DNA of 64,000 nucleotides from Rotaria macrura. Taxonomy: Eukaryota; Rotifera; Eurotatoria; Philodinida; Philodinidae. The DNA lies in contig OENT01000017.1 in assembly GCA_900239685.1 (NCBI GenBank), positions 1 to 64,000 on the forward strand, in the 5' to 3' direction. Made by a program: the position numbers and the translations under genes. The notes below the pieces were generated by a model. The model was not told the origin of the DNA, made no database searches, and was given only the letters and a program-made list of their open reading frames with translations. This document shows, piece by piece, positions 48,116 to 61,165 of this stretch. Numbering within the stretch: position 1 is the stretch's first letter; each line of letters starts with the position of its first letter.

Positions 48116-51100
48116 TCACAAAATTGTACAACAAATTCGTTTTTCACGATCATCGTCTGATATATGACCATGAATTTCCATGTATTTTTTGGCGGAATAA
48201 TTCTGTACTAAATGATCATTCTGTGATGATAGGTAATTACCATTAGAGATTTTTGTATTCGTTTCAATGGTAGGCAATGGAAGTGTAGTTCCATCCGGAG
48301 GTGAAGGAGGAGGATGCATAGCTATTGATGATAGAGTACCAACACCACGACGTCGTTCTTCACGTCGTCGTTTAACCTCACTTAATGTATCAGCTGTTGT
48401 TTGAGTTGGCAGTACAGGTGGTGAAACTTGAAATGGTGATAGTGGTAATTCGACAGCAAGTGTATTAGTTAATTTTTTTGTGGCATATCCTGTCTGTGTC
48501 TCTCGTACAGTTGATTCAGTCGTTGTCGTACTACTTGAACATTCTTCTTTCGTAATTGGTTTTGTTGGCATCGTTCCATTTGTTGCTGGGGAATTTTCAT
48601 CAATATCTTCTTGTATTTTATCTTTAGCTTGTAGTACATCAAGGAAGTTTTCATTTAATTTTTTCACTTTTTCACGATCGCGTATCGACGCTCGACGTAT
48701 TGAACTAGTTCGATTTAGCGATGAACCACTACCATATGGTGATGATATACTCGAACGTGATTCATATAATGTGCCTGTTCGCGGTGTTATACCATGTGGC
48801 AAAGAATTTGAGCCAAGTTGAAGACGAGGATTTGTCAGAATAGTTGTAGTAGTAGGCTTTGGTTGTGATTGAGCAGCTGCTACTGCAGCAGCTGCAGCAG
48901 CAGCGGCTGCAGCCGCTGCCTTTTCTTGATTGCGTACACAATGTTCACGAAGATCGATCATGTGTGATCGTATATCAGGATCATCGCATAGATCAACAGC
49001 AGAACGACCATCGGGAGTTTTTTCATATATATCTGCTCCTGCTTCAATCAATTGTGCTAGAAAATTAGAAAAAGATGCCATTGATATTCTGTTGTTTCTT
49101 TGTTTTATATAATTCCTACTCAGTATAGGTTGTTGGCACCAAAATGCTGCCGCATGTACCGGTGACCAACCGTCAGCGTCTTGAAGATTAATTGATACAT
49201 GCTGTTGCAGTAAATATTCTACAACAGTTTGGTAACCGTTGGCACTGGCAATATGAAGTGGTGTTGCACCTTCATCATTACGATATGATAAAATATCATC
49301 GATCGAACGGACCAATGATGAAGATCTTTTAGATAATGATTTTAAATCGAACAGCATTTGATTTTCAACTTGTGCTCGAGTTCTATCAATCATTTCTTGT
49401 GTTATTCCAATACGATCCATTTGTGTTTCGATATAATCAAGTGTTAAATCATCGTCGCATATATCATATGGCATGTTACCATCAGCATTTAAAGCAAGTA
49501 ATTCAGCTCCATTTTCAATAAGAATTCGACAGATTTCTATATGACCACAGGTAGCTAAACAATAGAAATCATTCAATTTGAACAATCAACATAACATATT
49601 CAACTGCAGGAAATCGTTCATATGGAAATGCTTGCCAATGACATGCAAATCTTTCAACAGCAGATATCAAAGATTTGTGCTCGTTTATTTATTTATTTTC
49701 TACGAAGCTCAATGGTTCGTGAGTATGATTCAATCTCTAGTTGAATGAACTCAATATCTAATCTGATTCAGTTGAGAAAAGAATTCACAACAAGCGTGTC
49801 GTTTAGTCAATAAGCAGTACAATGCATTTATGCAAGATACTTGTAATTAATAATTTTTTTGCGAAACTCGCATATGTTTTCGAAGAAAATAGTGAGTGGA
49901 GATTTAAGAGTGAGATTTTTTATGCTTCCCGCCTCCCCCCTCCCAGTCACAGAGATAGTTGCTGAGTCCAGACACCCCCTATAGGGTGGTATCAATCCCC
50001 TCTCACCATCATAAGAGGGTACCAATAGTGCCCCCCCCCCCCCACTTAACAAACATAGCTCTGGTTGCAGACGCTCACTCTCCCTCCCCTCATAACAAAC
50101 CATAGAAACCAGTGTATGAATCCATCACAGACATAGCAACAATCGTTCTATTATCGTTATATATCACCACATTATTTGCAGCTTCTTTCAATGTTTCAAA
50201 TAAGAAAAATGTTAAATTAAGAAAAATGAAAACTAAAGAGTGAATAGTAATAATGAAAATGAAAACTAGGATGTCTATCAGAGAAAGACGATGCGAAAAA
50301 ATTCGTCATATCACATTTTTTGTGTTTTCTATTATTATATGAAGCTTTGGATATGTGAGTTCCACACTTGAGCTCCAACGGTGCTGCACTAGCAAGCTTT
50401 ATTATATTGAAGATTTAAAATCAACAGCAAGAGAAATTTCTATGAAATTGAGCTAAGATAAGATAATTTTGGCAAGAACTTCTCATAAATTATTGAGCTA
50501 TTATTAATCTCAGACCGGCAATCATGAAGCATCAGGGAAAACTAGTAAAGTCTGTTCAATAAATTTTAACTTTACCTTGAATGGCTTCTTTTGTTTGCTG
50601 AAATCCATCAAAACTTTACGTTCAAAGTTTTCACAGATTGCCTTACAATTCTTAACCTTTGAGTCTCACTTGGACTTGAATAGTGTCAAACACATTTAAT
50701 TTATTTTTGACCTTCATTATCGATAGACAAATAAAAGGACATGTAATATGGAAATTTTCACATTGCATATTACATAGCTTTGCCTTTTCTTATATTTAAA
50801 AGTAATTTTTGATGAATGCAAGTTGATGAATTTCTATGGATGTTTATAAAAAATAACTTCTCGACTTTTGGTTCTTTTTCAACAAAGATAGATGGACCGA
50901 AACGTGATATAGTCTTACAATCAATCAATTCTATGTTTAACTTTGTGTCTCAATTATAAGTTGTTGTATCTTAATATGAAGTTTGTTGCATGACAATTTT
51001 TTCTATTCAACTTGATCATAAAATAATAATAATCACAGCCAACTAACTTACAATAACCTCGAGCAATCATTTAAAAAAAAAAGTATGACATTTCAACAGA

Positions 51101-52213
51101 CAACAAATAATTATACACGTAGACGAAGAAGTAAAACAATTTAATATTAGTTTAAATGACTCATAATAAATAAGCTCGAGGGTTTGTACTTCGATGTTCA
51201 TATTGAGTTAGTTTCTATCAAACATTAAATCAATATATAATGTAACTCTACATTTTGATTCAAACCTTGAAAAGTTAAATCACCATCTATTCAAACTCAA
51301 TAAGATTATCCCACGGCTCAATCGTCTATGCACCCAAACTTTTATCCTTCGGGTGTTAATGATTGCAGTACAATTTTGAATGTGTCTACAATCTAATTGG
51401 TTCTAATCGAAAATTTAAATAATATAATTACCTGCAGCATGTAATGGCGTCCATAAATCTCGATCTTTCGCATTGACATCACCACCATACTCAATTAATA
51501 ATCGTAAAATTTGATCACTATTATCAATTGAACACTGATGAATTGGTGTGAGACCATCTTCATTCGCTGTATTAGGATTATATTTTCCTGATTGAACAAG
51601 ATTACGTATTTCATCAACATCTTGACGTGCAGTAGCTAAAATTGATTGAATGTTAGGATTGAGTCATCGAATTTCAAAAAAAGGAACAACAATCTTTCAA
51701 CGATATTCATTCGTTTGATGTCAAAAAGAAAACAAAAAATCCTCATCGCGTTCGATACAAGCCACTCGATAATAGATTAAAACGATGAAAATAGAATATT
51801 ATTTTTGCAAAGTTGAGAATTAAAAAAATAACGTAAAATGTAAACTCGTAATCTCTTTTACTCTTAATATTGATTCAGTTAAAATCATTGTTGATCTAAC
51901 AATTAAGCTAGTCAAAGAAAAACAGAAAAAAAAGCTATGGAAATCATTACTTACCTTCTAGTAAAACGATATTTTCAGGAAATTGAACGAGAAATTCTTT
52001 CGATCGAACTGATTTAGATTTCTTATTCATTAATGCTGTGTGATGACCATTTGTCATTGTGGATGATATCACTGTACCATTACCTAATGTTGTTTCGCGT
52101 CGTGTCCAATTTGCAAGCTGTTGTTGTCGCCGTCGTTTAGCATGTTTCAATCGTTCTTGTGCTGTTAGCTTTTCTAACAGTACCATTTCTTGAACTAGTT
52201 CAGAGTGATCCAT
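48116..52213 (-). CDS. PPP1R16: PP1 regulatory subunit 16 (TIMAP/MYPT3-like), ankyrin-repeat and prenylated
   Basis: Membrane-anchored targeting subunit of protein phosphatase 1 in the MYPT family. Exons: 52213-51955 (ATG), 51635-51432, 49554-49120, 49056-48116 (stop); phases match and give 612 aa. The N-terminus has the coiled LLEKLTAQERLKHAKRRR segment seen in TIMAP/MYPT3. It is followed by EFLVQFPENIVLLE, where VQF occupies the place of the family's PP1-docking KVSF. Ankyrin repeats follow (NEDGLTPIHQCSID, DLWTPLHAA, TCGHIEICRILIENGA, GATPLHIASANGY, GWSPVHAAAFW), with the family linker NMPYDICDDDLTLDYIE and GITQEMID. A polyalanine tract (48871-48925), Ser-rich regions and SEVKRRREERR come next. 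The protein ends KRICCTIL, a CAAX box (CTIL) with a preceding Cys, as in TIMAP. A terminal Leu favours geranylgeranylation, which is known chemistry; the modification here is inferred. Confidence 0.92.
49555..51431 (-). other. 1.9-kb PPP1R16 intron with a G/C-rich patch
   Basis: Between ankyrin exons 2 and 3. It holds a C-rich segment (49925-50100) with a 13-C run at 50031-50043 and is otherwise AT-rich. The frame at 49828-50103 is a translation of that patch. Confidence 0.7.
49925..50100. repeat. C-rich low-complexity patch (G-rich on minus strand)
   Basis: Runs of C4, C5, C6 and C13 within 180 bp, plus a hairpin CCCTCT / AGAGGG with flanking GGTA / TACC. Very different in composition from its surroundings. 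On the transcribed RNA of the host gene it would be G-rich. Confidence 0.7.
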
Positions 52214-53385
52214 TTTGTTGTGTTGGTTCTGTTTCTTGTTGTTATTATCTGATCAATAAATTACATGTCTTTTTTATTGTCGTCGAGTCGAAGGTATTAT
52301 AATAGTAGCTAAAAATAAAAGAATGAAAGAAAGATTCGATATAGATACATCGTTTTGATCATCGTCATAAAATAAAATAAAATTTAAATATATGATTTTA
52401 TGATTTTAAATTGAGTTTTTTTTTTCTCTCTTGATGTGAAAGTCTTCATTTGAATGTAATAAGAAATTCTGTCAAGGTAAAGATAGGCATGAACAACTGC
52501 ATCACTTATTTCATTTTGCCGTAAGTGAGTTGTTCACAATATACATTCTTTCAATTAGAGACGAGAAGAAAAATGGCAATACCATCGAAACGATATAAAT
52601 TGGTGAGAAGAGCAATGTATTGTTTGGAAATAGAAAAGAAAAAGCAGGAGAAATCTATGCAAAGAGTTTTTTTCTTCTCTTTCTGTCAATTTCTTTTTCT
52701 TGCATGAAACAAATTTTTCGCATGTGCTCTTTGCTGTTCTATCAAGCAATAAAGACAGAAAGGAAAAAGTGGGCGTTATCATGAATTTGTGCAGAAACTG
52801 TCAAGGCATTCGTTTGAAAAAAATAGTTCTAGAAAGTAGTACTACAACACATATACGTACATGACAAGAATACATTCTTAGAAGTCGATGGTTTACATAT
52901 TTTTTAATAATAATGATTTCAAAAGACGATAAATCATATTCTTAGTTCATCAGTGTTACAACGTATATAATCTAAAATGAAACGAAGTAATCAATTGTGC
53001 ATAAAGCGATAATTTTTTTTTCTACTTCTAATCGAAGTTTATTTCAGTATGAAAAAATAATACGGCTTCAAGGGTTTCGTAACTAAGAAATCTGCTTCTT
53101 TTTTTTCTTCTTTAATACATATATTCTTCTAGTGCTAGAAGAGATTCAATTTTTTTAAAATTTATTCTAATAGAAACAATCAGAATACATAGGTATGTAT
53201 ACATTGTCGTTTCATTAAATACCAGGAAAAAAGACGGAAGAAAAAAATAAAATTCATGATAAAGATTGAAAAGAAACGAAAAGATAAGTAGGCAAAAGTC
53301 AAACATATATCTAACACACAAGACAAAAATGTTTAAATTGAATTTTCTTATTTTCTTTTGAGCAGAAGATCATTTCTTTTTCCAT
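52214..53385. other. intergenic, PPP1R16 upstream region
   Basis: AT-rich with short frames only (52525-52782, 53112-53321), without family or splice support. It should contain the PPP1R16 promoter and the 3' UTR region of neither strand's recognised gene except the minus gene ending at 53386. Confidence 0.45.
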
Positions 53386-53760
53386 TTAACCGAATACATG
53401 CGTTCGAATAAGTGTATATTGAAGAACAAATGTATCCTGTGGTAAGACTAGATGGGGATCGTGTTTAATGATTGATTTTTCTGGCTTCGGTAAGCTATAA
53501 GATCCTGATGATGATGATTGAATTTGAAAACCTAATCTTAATAAGCGTTGTAAAATGTCTATATATGTTAGTGAACCAAGATCAAAGCTTGAATCATAAC
53601 AATCATTCGATGTGAAAGCTCGATCAGGTGCAGTTGGTAATATATGAGTAATCACTTGTTTATCTCCATGTAATTGAAAATTTTTCGAATTTGTACTGAG
53701 AACATTTCGAACGAGTAGAGAAAGTATTTCAAAACGTTGATTCACCGTTGCCGATGACAT
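53386..53760 (-). CDS. unrecognised small protein, tandem paralogue A
   Basis: Single exon of 124 aa from a real ATG. An acceptor-like TTGTTTTCAG lies 9 nt before the start. It aligns with the next gene upstream over most of its length: NSKNFQLHG vs NGKFFELHG, then ILPTAPDRAF vs VLPKSSETAF, then YIDILQRLLRLGFQI vs YTQVLEAFLKAGFHI, and a closing FVLQYTLIRTH vs LRTQYILVKRN. The pattern (a GF-x-[IV] strand, a Ser/Gly loop and a hydrophobic strand) faintly recalls GTP cyclohydrolase feedback regulator, but that is too weak to name it. Paralogue A has a Ser/Pro/Lys insert (about residues 78-105) before the last strand. Likely a small cytosolic alpha/beta protein. Confidence 0.7.
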   Translation of the reverse strand: MSSATVNQRFEILSLLVRNVLSTNSKNFQLHGDKQVITHILPTAPDRAFTSNDCYDSSFDLGSLTYIDILQRLLRLGFQIQSSSSGSYSLPKPEKSIIKHDPHLVLPQDTFVLQYTLIRTHVFG

Positions 53761-54117
53761 GATTTATATCTGAAAACAAAATCAAACAATACTATAGCCA
53801 AGGAATACTTTGTTTTTGCTTTTCTTTTTTCTTTGACGATCACGTACTATAATCAATCTTATCTGTGGAAATAACGCTATGAAATCAAATAAACGATAAT
53901 ACACATGCAGAAACACACACAAACAATACCCTTCATGAAACAGCATCAACAAGAAAAGAAAACTACGAGACTAGAATATAATATAGAAAAAAAAAAGAAA
54001 TCGTTAAATGAATAAAAAAAAACAACAAACAAATCGAAAGTTTCCTGAGAACAAGAAAGAAAAAAAGAAAAGAAAAACGTAATCTATTAGAATAGTAGCT
54101 TCGTACATTTGTATTTC

Positions 54118-54529
54118 CTATGATGAATTACGTTTGACCAATATATATTGTGTACGAAGAAGACCTTGTGTACCCGCGCCTGATGAACCTTCAATATGAA
54201 AGCCAGCTTTCAGAAAAGCTTCAAGTACCTGGGTGTATGATTGTCGATCTGGATCGGCTGGTGAATTATAATAACCCCAACGAAAAGCAGTCTCTGACGA
54301 TTTAGGTAATACCTGTTTGATTAAATCCCGAGATCCATGCTACAATAGTTATCGAAAAACAAAACATCAAATTTCGTTGCATAACAATAAATGTATATAT
54401 ATATATATAAAGGATTTCTTTTACCAATTCAAAAAATTTTCCATTTCCTGTCGATAGCCAAATAACCATTGATACAACATCGAGATTGCTTGATGAGGCA
54501 CTAGACGATGTTTGATCAACTTGCTCCAT
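54118..54529 (-). CDS. unrecognised small protein, tandem paralogue B
   Basis: Two exons, 54529-54425 and 54339-54118 (TAG stop), phase 0, giving 108 aa. The intron is 85 nt and contains a TA run. It starts MEQVDQTSSSASSS and then follows the same core as paralogue A: STGNGKFFELHG, VLPKSSETAFRWGYY, YTQVLEAFLKAGFHIEG, LLRTQYILVKRN. The intron falls exactly before the conserved HG, whereas paralogue A is intronless at that point, so intron loss or gain or retroposition separates the two. Same strand, about 360 bp apart, consistent with tandem duplication. Function unknown. Confidence 0.75.
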
Positions 54530-57500
54530 TTAGTGATTTATCTTATTTTTAGTTTAGATTTGTTTAAATCTGAACAATTAACAAAAAAGAATATTCATTA
54601 TAATAGAAAACACAACAAATCATCTTGATTCACTTCTTTCCTAAATAAAGTTTAACATCTTTTCACACTATTGATCTGTGGTCTGGTGTAATAGATTGGC
54701 TTGGTATCATAGATTTGTTTCTCAGCTACACTTCGTATATACACACGCACTAGGAATTAAGATTCTAATTTATTTTCAATTCAAAAGCGCTAACTAAGAA
54801 ACGTGCTAAAGGATTTTGGGTGTATTAATAAAAAATAATATAGATGTCGCTAATTTTGTATAAGTCACTAAGAAGGCTTAGCATGGTAGCGATACATGGA
54901 ATGACTATCGTGTATACAGGTTATTCCTTGTGCTCTATTGTCTTAAAATGAGTCTTGATCTTTAAGTTTGTATCTTGTTGTTTATGGTACAGCTGTAGTT
55001 GGACTTTTACCAAACAATCTTTCAATTGTAATTTATGCATAAATTTAAAAAAATTGTTTTTAATGTAAAGCAGCTTTATTTTCTATTTCACTTGAAATGC
55101 AATGTAATTTTTTCTTATTCATCTCTCGTTTAACAGCGTTATGGTGTCACTCAAAGTTTTAGATATGAACCCAGATGAGTAATCTTACAAAAATCATACA
55201 TCAGTTCTACTTTTCTTTGAAAACATCTCTTGTGGGTAAAATTGTTTCTTCGATGAGAAAACAATGAATATCTAATTGTTTAAAATTTTTATTATAAAAA
55301 TTAAAGCGAAGATTATCAACAGCGATTTATGCTAAACTCCTGAAAAAATTCAAAGATGCGAAAAAGAACAATAATGCCACATACACACAGTCATATTCTT
55401 TCTGATAGTTGATCTTTCTTTAACACACGTTACGCTGTGCGCAACCTCAATCGTGATGAGTCTTTTATGCAAAAAAAAAGATTCACCCAATGTATCTATT
55501 TTTTCTTATCACCAAATTGAAATTGCATTATATTTAAATTAGATTCAATTTACAGAAAGCGTGTGTATGTCTTAATGCATAAGTGTGCTAAATCATTGTA
55601 GTTTTAGAATTGGCGACTGAATCATCGAACACTAGACCACGGATCATATCTCTATTCTGATCGATCTACATCTGTCTCGCTGTCTCTCTCAATAAAACTA
55701 CTCTCAACGAATCATAAGTCTAGATATTAACATGAGAAATAGAGTTTTTCATTAGATTTAACACTTATAAAAAAAACATCGGAATTTATTAATTTGTAAT
55801 CAAATAGTAAAAAATGTCATTAGCAAAAGAATCATTCTTACTTAGTTTGTCAATGTACGACATCTAGATCAGTGTCTCATTATGATATGAACATGAAAAA
55901 AGATCATGCGATGATTATTTCAGTTGATTGAACATAGAAATCAGTAGATAACCTGATCGCAACAGAGAATGGATCGTTTAAGGAAGATAATGAAAAATTT
56001 AGTAAAATCAACAAGATCTAAAGAACAGGAGTGTTACTAGAATAATTAATGACTAGTAAAATCATGAATAAAAGTCAAATATGTTAAACATCATTGAAGA
56101 TGAACATTTGTTTAACTGATTCGATTCATTTCGTGTGAATATTGAGTTTAACAGGATCTAGTCATGTGGTCAAACTGTAGATTACACTTGTTATAGAATA
56201 TTACTAAAAATCAGATTATACGTTTCTCACATCACTAGAGTAACTCTTCGGTTATTTTGATTGATGGGCTTCATCGAAAGTATCAAAGTACAATTCAATC
56301 GTGCCGGAAATTCTTTGAATCGCTGCGAGTCGTGTACGATAATTTCGAACTCAATGATCTCATGATACTCTGGAGTTGAAGAATATGTCTTACTATTTAA
56401 TGGGTTAGTAACAGTTGCATACCCTTTCTTCGTATATTACCATAGTATTTTAGCTTGAAAAAACATCGTATGTTTACCATTGATGGTAGTTTGTTTATAC
56501 AGTGAAAAGTTAGAAAACAGAAAAACACAAAATCTGGCCGTTTTTACATTTTTCTTTTATTATATGGGAAAACATACGAGTATCAATTATATAATTGCCT
56601 ATAAATACATCATAAACTGTCAAATTTTTTCTCTCTTCTGAATGTGATTAGAGAAGTGAGTTTCTATTTAAAAAGAAAAATATCATTTTCTCCTGTAATA
56701 AAAACAGTCGAATGAAAGATTTTTGCTATTCACTACGAAATAGAGACAATCTTGTATTGTAAATGCATTTGTTTCATGTTAATCAGTGTGCTCTAAAATG
56801 ATTCAACAAACGCATGTAAAAGTCAATATTTACTGGCGAAGATTTGAACGTATATCACTCAAGAGCTATTAGTAAATTGAATATTAAATATTGACTTAAA
56901 TCAATTTGATCGCCGTTGACAACATACGATTGAATTCACATTAATCTTATTGATAAAAAAAAAAGGTAAAATTCTCTTCGATAGTTTTGATATCGATAAC
57001 TTTATTTTTAAATCCAAAGGATCCCTTTTCTTTCCATAGTATTTTTTTCACATGAGAATCCTGATTTCTTTCGTTCTAACATAGTATCATTCAATCAAAA
57101 TCGAGTTTACCTTTTTTCTTTTGTTCTTTTAGGTTACTGAACTTATACGTAGACACCTATGGTGCTAAAGATCACTGACGCAATGACAAAGTTAACGACA
57201 ATAAGAATAAGAAGAATAAGAAAAAGAAAGGAATAAAAGAACAATAACAGAACAAAGAAAAACAAATATAGTCGAATCAATTCCTGTAACCTGCACGTAT
57301 TTCTCATATCAATAGAATTCCTGAGATCAATAAAGTACAATAAGATCATAACAAAAACTACTATGTTTTTACCAGCTTGTCATGAATTTTTACAAAAAAA
57401 AAGAAAAGAAAGATATCTGAGATAGAATTTCCAGTAGAAGACAACGAAAAAAAATTGCGTAAAGAACGAGAACAAACAAACAAAAAGAAATGCAGAGTTT

Positions 57501-57656
57501 TGATCTTCGATTATCTAATACACACACACGCACACACATATAGCACTGCAATTTATCACACAAGAAAAGAAAAGTTGGTTCATTCAATACTGTCAGAAAA
57601 GAGGAAACAAAAAACAAAAAAAAAAGAAAAGAAAACGCTCTGTTGTTTGTTTTCGA
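54530..57656. other. 3.1-kb stretch without a supported gene
   Basis: AT-rich, with a CA/GT tract near 57521-57540 and poly-A/T tracts. Frames at 57143-57664 have no family resemblance. No splice-linked coding chain or repeat family was recognised. Confidence 0.45.
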
Positions 57657-59289
57657 TCAATTGAAATTTTGAGCATCAATTTCACTTGTTGGTTCATGGA
57701 CTTTTTCTTCTGCAGCTTCATCTGCCTCTTCTTCTTCGTTTTCTTCTTCTTCTTCTTCATCTAGTGAATCACCTATTTGTTCATTTGTCAATGTCGTTTC
57801 TTCATTAATACATAGCCATGGATGTTTAAGGGATTCATGAACTGTGGCTCGACGTCTAGAAACAATTTTATGTATGTATTGTGAAACGAGAAACAAGGTA
57901 CAAGAATTACTTCGGAACTCGAACTATTAATTTTCTTATAAGATCAATACATTTTTTTGAGATCTTTTCGAACAAATCCGATGGGAAGTCAAGTATACAA
58001 TGTGTTATATTATTTTGTGTATCCAATTTTGTTGCACCCCCGAATGGTGTATGACCAGTGACAAGTACATATATCAATACACCAATATTCCACATATCAG
58101 TAGCACATGTTAATGGTTCATAATTGACGACCTCAGGCGCTTAAAAATGAATTCACAAAATTTTGAAAAAGAAAAGAAAAGAAAAGAAAAACGAACTCGT
58201 ACCAAGAAAGTCTGTTGTACCCGACATTTCTAATAGACGTTGATTAGTCAATACACGTGAAAGACCGAAGTCACATAATTTTATTTGTGTACTTGGCCAT
58301 TTTTCCATCAACAGAATGTTTTGAGGCTAAATACACAAGTGTTACAAATGTTAAATTCTTGAATGTGTTTGTTTACTTTAATATCAAGATGAACAATTTT
58401 ATTATCGTGAAGAAAAGCTATTGCATCTAGGACTTGTCTCGTAACATGTATAGCTTGTATTTCTTCTAAAGAACCTTCTAATTCAATTGCTAATTGTAAA
58501 TCACCTTGTTTTGCACTAGAATGGATTGAAAATAGTTTATAGCTTCTTTTTCATTTGTAATCTCATTCTATTGTCATATTTACTATTCGAGAATAAAAAT
58601 AGCTTCTGTAGGTAAGTCAAATACTTGATGAAGTGAAACAAAATTCGGATGTTTATGTGCTAATTGAAATATACGTAATTCATTGAGTGCATGTTGAATA
58701 TTACGTTTCTTAATGATTTTTGCAGCAAATATTTGATCAGGTGAATCTTTTTTTATGCATTTTTTAACGGATGAAAAACGGCCACTAGAAAAACAAACAG
58801 TATCAATTAAGTAAAACATATAGATGTATACATATACAGAGAGAAATATGTTAATTACCGGCAAAGATCTTCTGTTATGTTATACATCGAATCAAACGGT
58901 ACTGTAGCACAACGATGGGAAAATTCACCGGGCGCTGCCGATTGAATCATGCCTGTGGTTGGCGATGGTGTCAACGATAGAACAGATGCTGGACTCGGAG
59001 AATTCTAAAATAGGAAACTCAACACATGTATACATTTGCAGTAAAAACGAGAAGTAAAACATGCATAAATAAACACTGCAAAGAGAAAATAAGTACTTCT
59101 CTTATAATTAATCTTTCGAAAAAAAATTCTATTTAGAATATCCAATTAATCAAAATAAACTAGAGTAGAAAAGAGATGATTCTTCACGAATAGATTATTG
59201 TTTAACTCCATACTTACATGTAATCGATGTCGAAAAAGTGGGTTACGAGTACGGGTAGGTGTTTGACTACAGCACACATCATGTAACAT
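57657..59289 (-). CDS. STK17: DRAK/STK17-like serine/threonine kinase
   Basis: Death-associated-protein-kinase-related kinase of the CaMK group. Exons: 59289-59218 (ATG), 59004-58859, 58784-58584, 58515-58377, 58326-58203, 58139-57911, 57855-57657 (stop); every junction keeps phase, giving 369 aa. Kinase features in order: glycine loop LCRGRFSSVKKC, ATP lysine in FAAKIIKK, helix-C Glu in NELRIFQLAHKHPN, hinge FILEYAKQGDL, catalytic HLDIKPQN (the DAPK/DRAK form of HRD), DFGLSR, GTTDFLAPE, TDMWNIGVLIYVLVTG and the final HPWL. HLDxKPQN and CATDMWNIGV favour STK17 over DAPK, as does the lack of ankyrin and death domains. The tail is a long acidic run of Glu/Asp. The N-terminal 75 residues are Ser/Pro/Thr-rich. 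TTTCAG immediately precedes CCATG, so a 5' UTR intron or spliced-leader site is likely. Confidence 0.9.
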
Positions 59290-61165
59290 GGCTGAAATTA
59301 AAAACAGAGAAGAAAAAATTTATCTGAAACAGAGTTGAATTAAATTAGTATAAAATTTATATATGATTTATCGAGTGTCGCGACGTCGGGACAGAACATT
59401 GTGGACGGAACACCTTCGCTTCCTGTCAATGCATGCAGAAAAAAAAGCATCGCTTACGTATCAATATGGATGCATATGAATTAGCCTTCTGCGAGGTCGC
59501 GTCGTCGCTTTCGTTCGTTCATTCATTCATTCATTCATTCGTTTATACATTTCTTTTGCTGCTTTCATGCGTCGTCAGGTTCTTTCAGCGGTTACATTGC
59601 ATGATGAGAGCACGAACGAATATTACATTAATACTTGCATCTTCTTACTACTTATTGATTGGCAAGAGTGTCAAGGGCAAATAATGGATTTCGATGGATC
59701 GTAAATAAGTTCAATTGGTATATAGCGCCATCTAGATCAAGCGAATATGTTCAACTATAAAGTCATATGACTGAACATTTTTTTTTTCTCTTTGACAAAA
59801 TATCAATAGAAAAGACTATAAGACTCAATATTGTGAATGATCGATACAGAGCTGGAAGAAGTGTTAAGAATATCCTAGTAGAATTCGTCGAAACCAAATG
59901 TATTTTACAACAATCGACTACTCAGCATGACATACTTCTATGCACTGAATGATTAATAGATCCTTAAATATAGGTTGTAAGCAAACAGAAAAAGACAAGA
60001 ACGGGTATCTGATAACGTTTTCCACACTCTACAATCGTATCACAGAAGTCTAACTTTGGCATGTGTTTCGTAGGTCGCTTTTTTAAACATTATTTTCCTT
60101 ATTTTTATCTTTGACACCAGTCACTGATGGATAGTAGAGTTTTTCATGTTGCTGTTGTCAATCTATGAAGTGACACCGATCAATAGCTGGACACAAGTTT
60201 TACTGATATATATAGATATATGCAGATGGAGAGATTTCAACACTCAGAAACAATCATATGTCTGAGAAAAGAATCATGAATATAAATCTTATGTGAATGT
60301 TAAATTAAATATAATATTTATGTATCGAATAGAAATTTGAAACTAACAGGATAAAAATGGCTTATAAACTCAATGAAAGAAATGAGAACATACAGTTGAT
60401 ACGATGATACGTTATGCAGCATCATCAATAAATAGAAAATGATACTAGTACATATGGCTAAAAATGACCTGTTGTATCGATTACTGGATTATGATCGACC
60501 ATGATTCTTCATGACGATTTTCCATATCTGGAAATCGGCAAAATTGTATAGACTCCTAGATATCTACAAACTAAATGTAATTGTCTTGTAGAAATATTAA
60601 TTTGAGGAAAGAAAACAAAAGGATCGATGAGAGTCGAATAACTGTTCTTTTTTTAATTTTAATTTCTTACTTTGAAGGCGTAAAAAATTGACAAGAGTCT
60701 CCTAGAAATAATTAACATGCCAGCATAAATCAGTTACAGTTTGAAATATTACAGCCAACTTATAATCTACAAGCATGTCTACTGATGTTAAATTTCGAAT
60801 CGTAATTCTACATCAATCTATACATAAATTAATCATTTAATTTCTCTTTCATGCAATCGTAATTCATAGTACTGTTATAAAATCAAAATTGATTCTACTC
60901 ATAGTCAAAAAATTCCCAAGGTATAAAAAGAAAAATCTCTTTTGCGCTCGTTTTTTTTTGTCGTTTCTTTTTGTATTTTTCTAAAATAAAAAAGAAAAAG
61001 AAAAGAATATGTTATGTAATGAAGGACATCGGCAAGCTCTTAAAACACGCAACGAACGTGATAAAACACGACACAGGTTTATTAACATTTAATTTTTGCA
61101 TAATTTTGAATCAAATCAGCATCTCTATCTCTCTAAACATATACATATTCATAGAGAATACACAG
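59290..61165. other. divergent upstream region of kinase and LRR genes
   Basis: Contains an (ATTC)n repeat at about 59517-59542 and no supported exon. The first exon or exons of the plus-strand LRR gene should lie here, because its first recognised exon begins in mid-codon without a Met, but I could not locate them. Confidence 0.5.
59517..59542. repeat. (ATTC)n short tandem repeat
   Basis: Five to six ATTC units between the kinase and the LRR gene. Confidence 0.8.

Noticed and set aside
49828-50103. 91-aa Gly-rich minus-strand frame
   Set aside because: Translation of the C-rich patch inside a PPP1R16 intron.
53386-54529. GTP cyclohydrolase I feedback regulator (GCHFR) identity for the tandem small genes
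   Set aside because: Only a loose GF-x-[IV] and Gly/Ser loop similarity; not enough to name.
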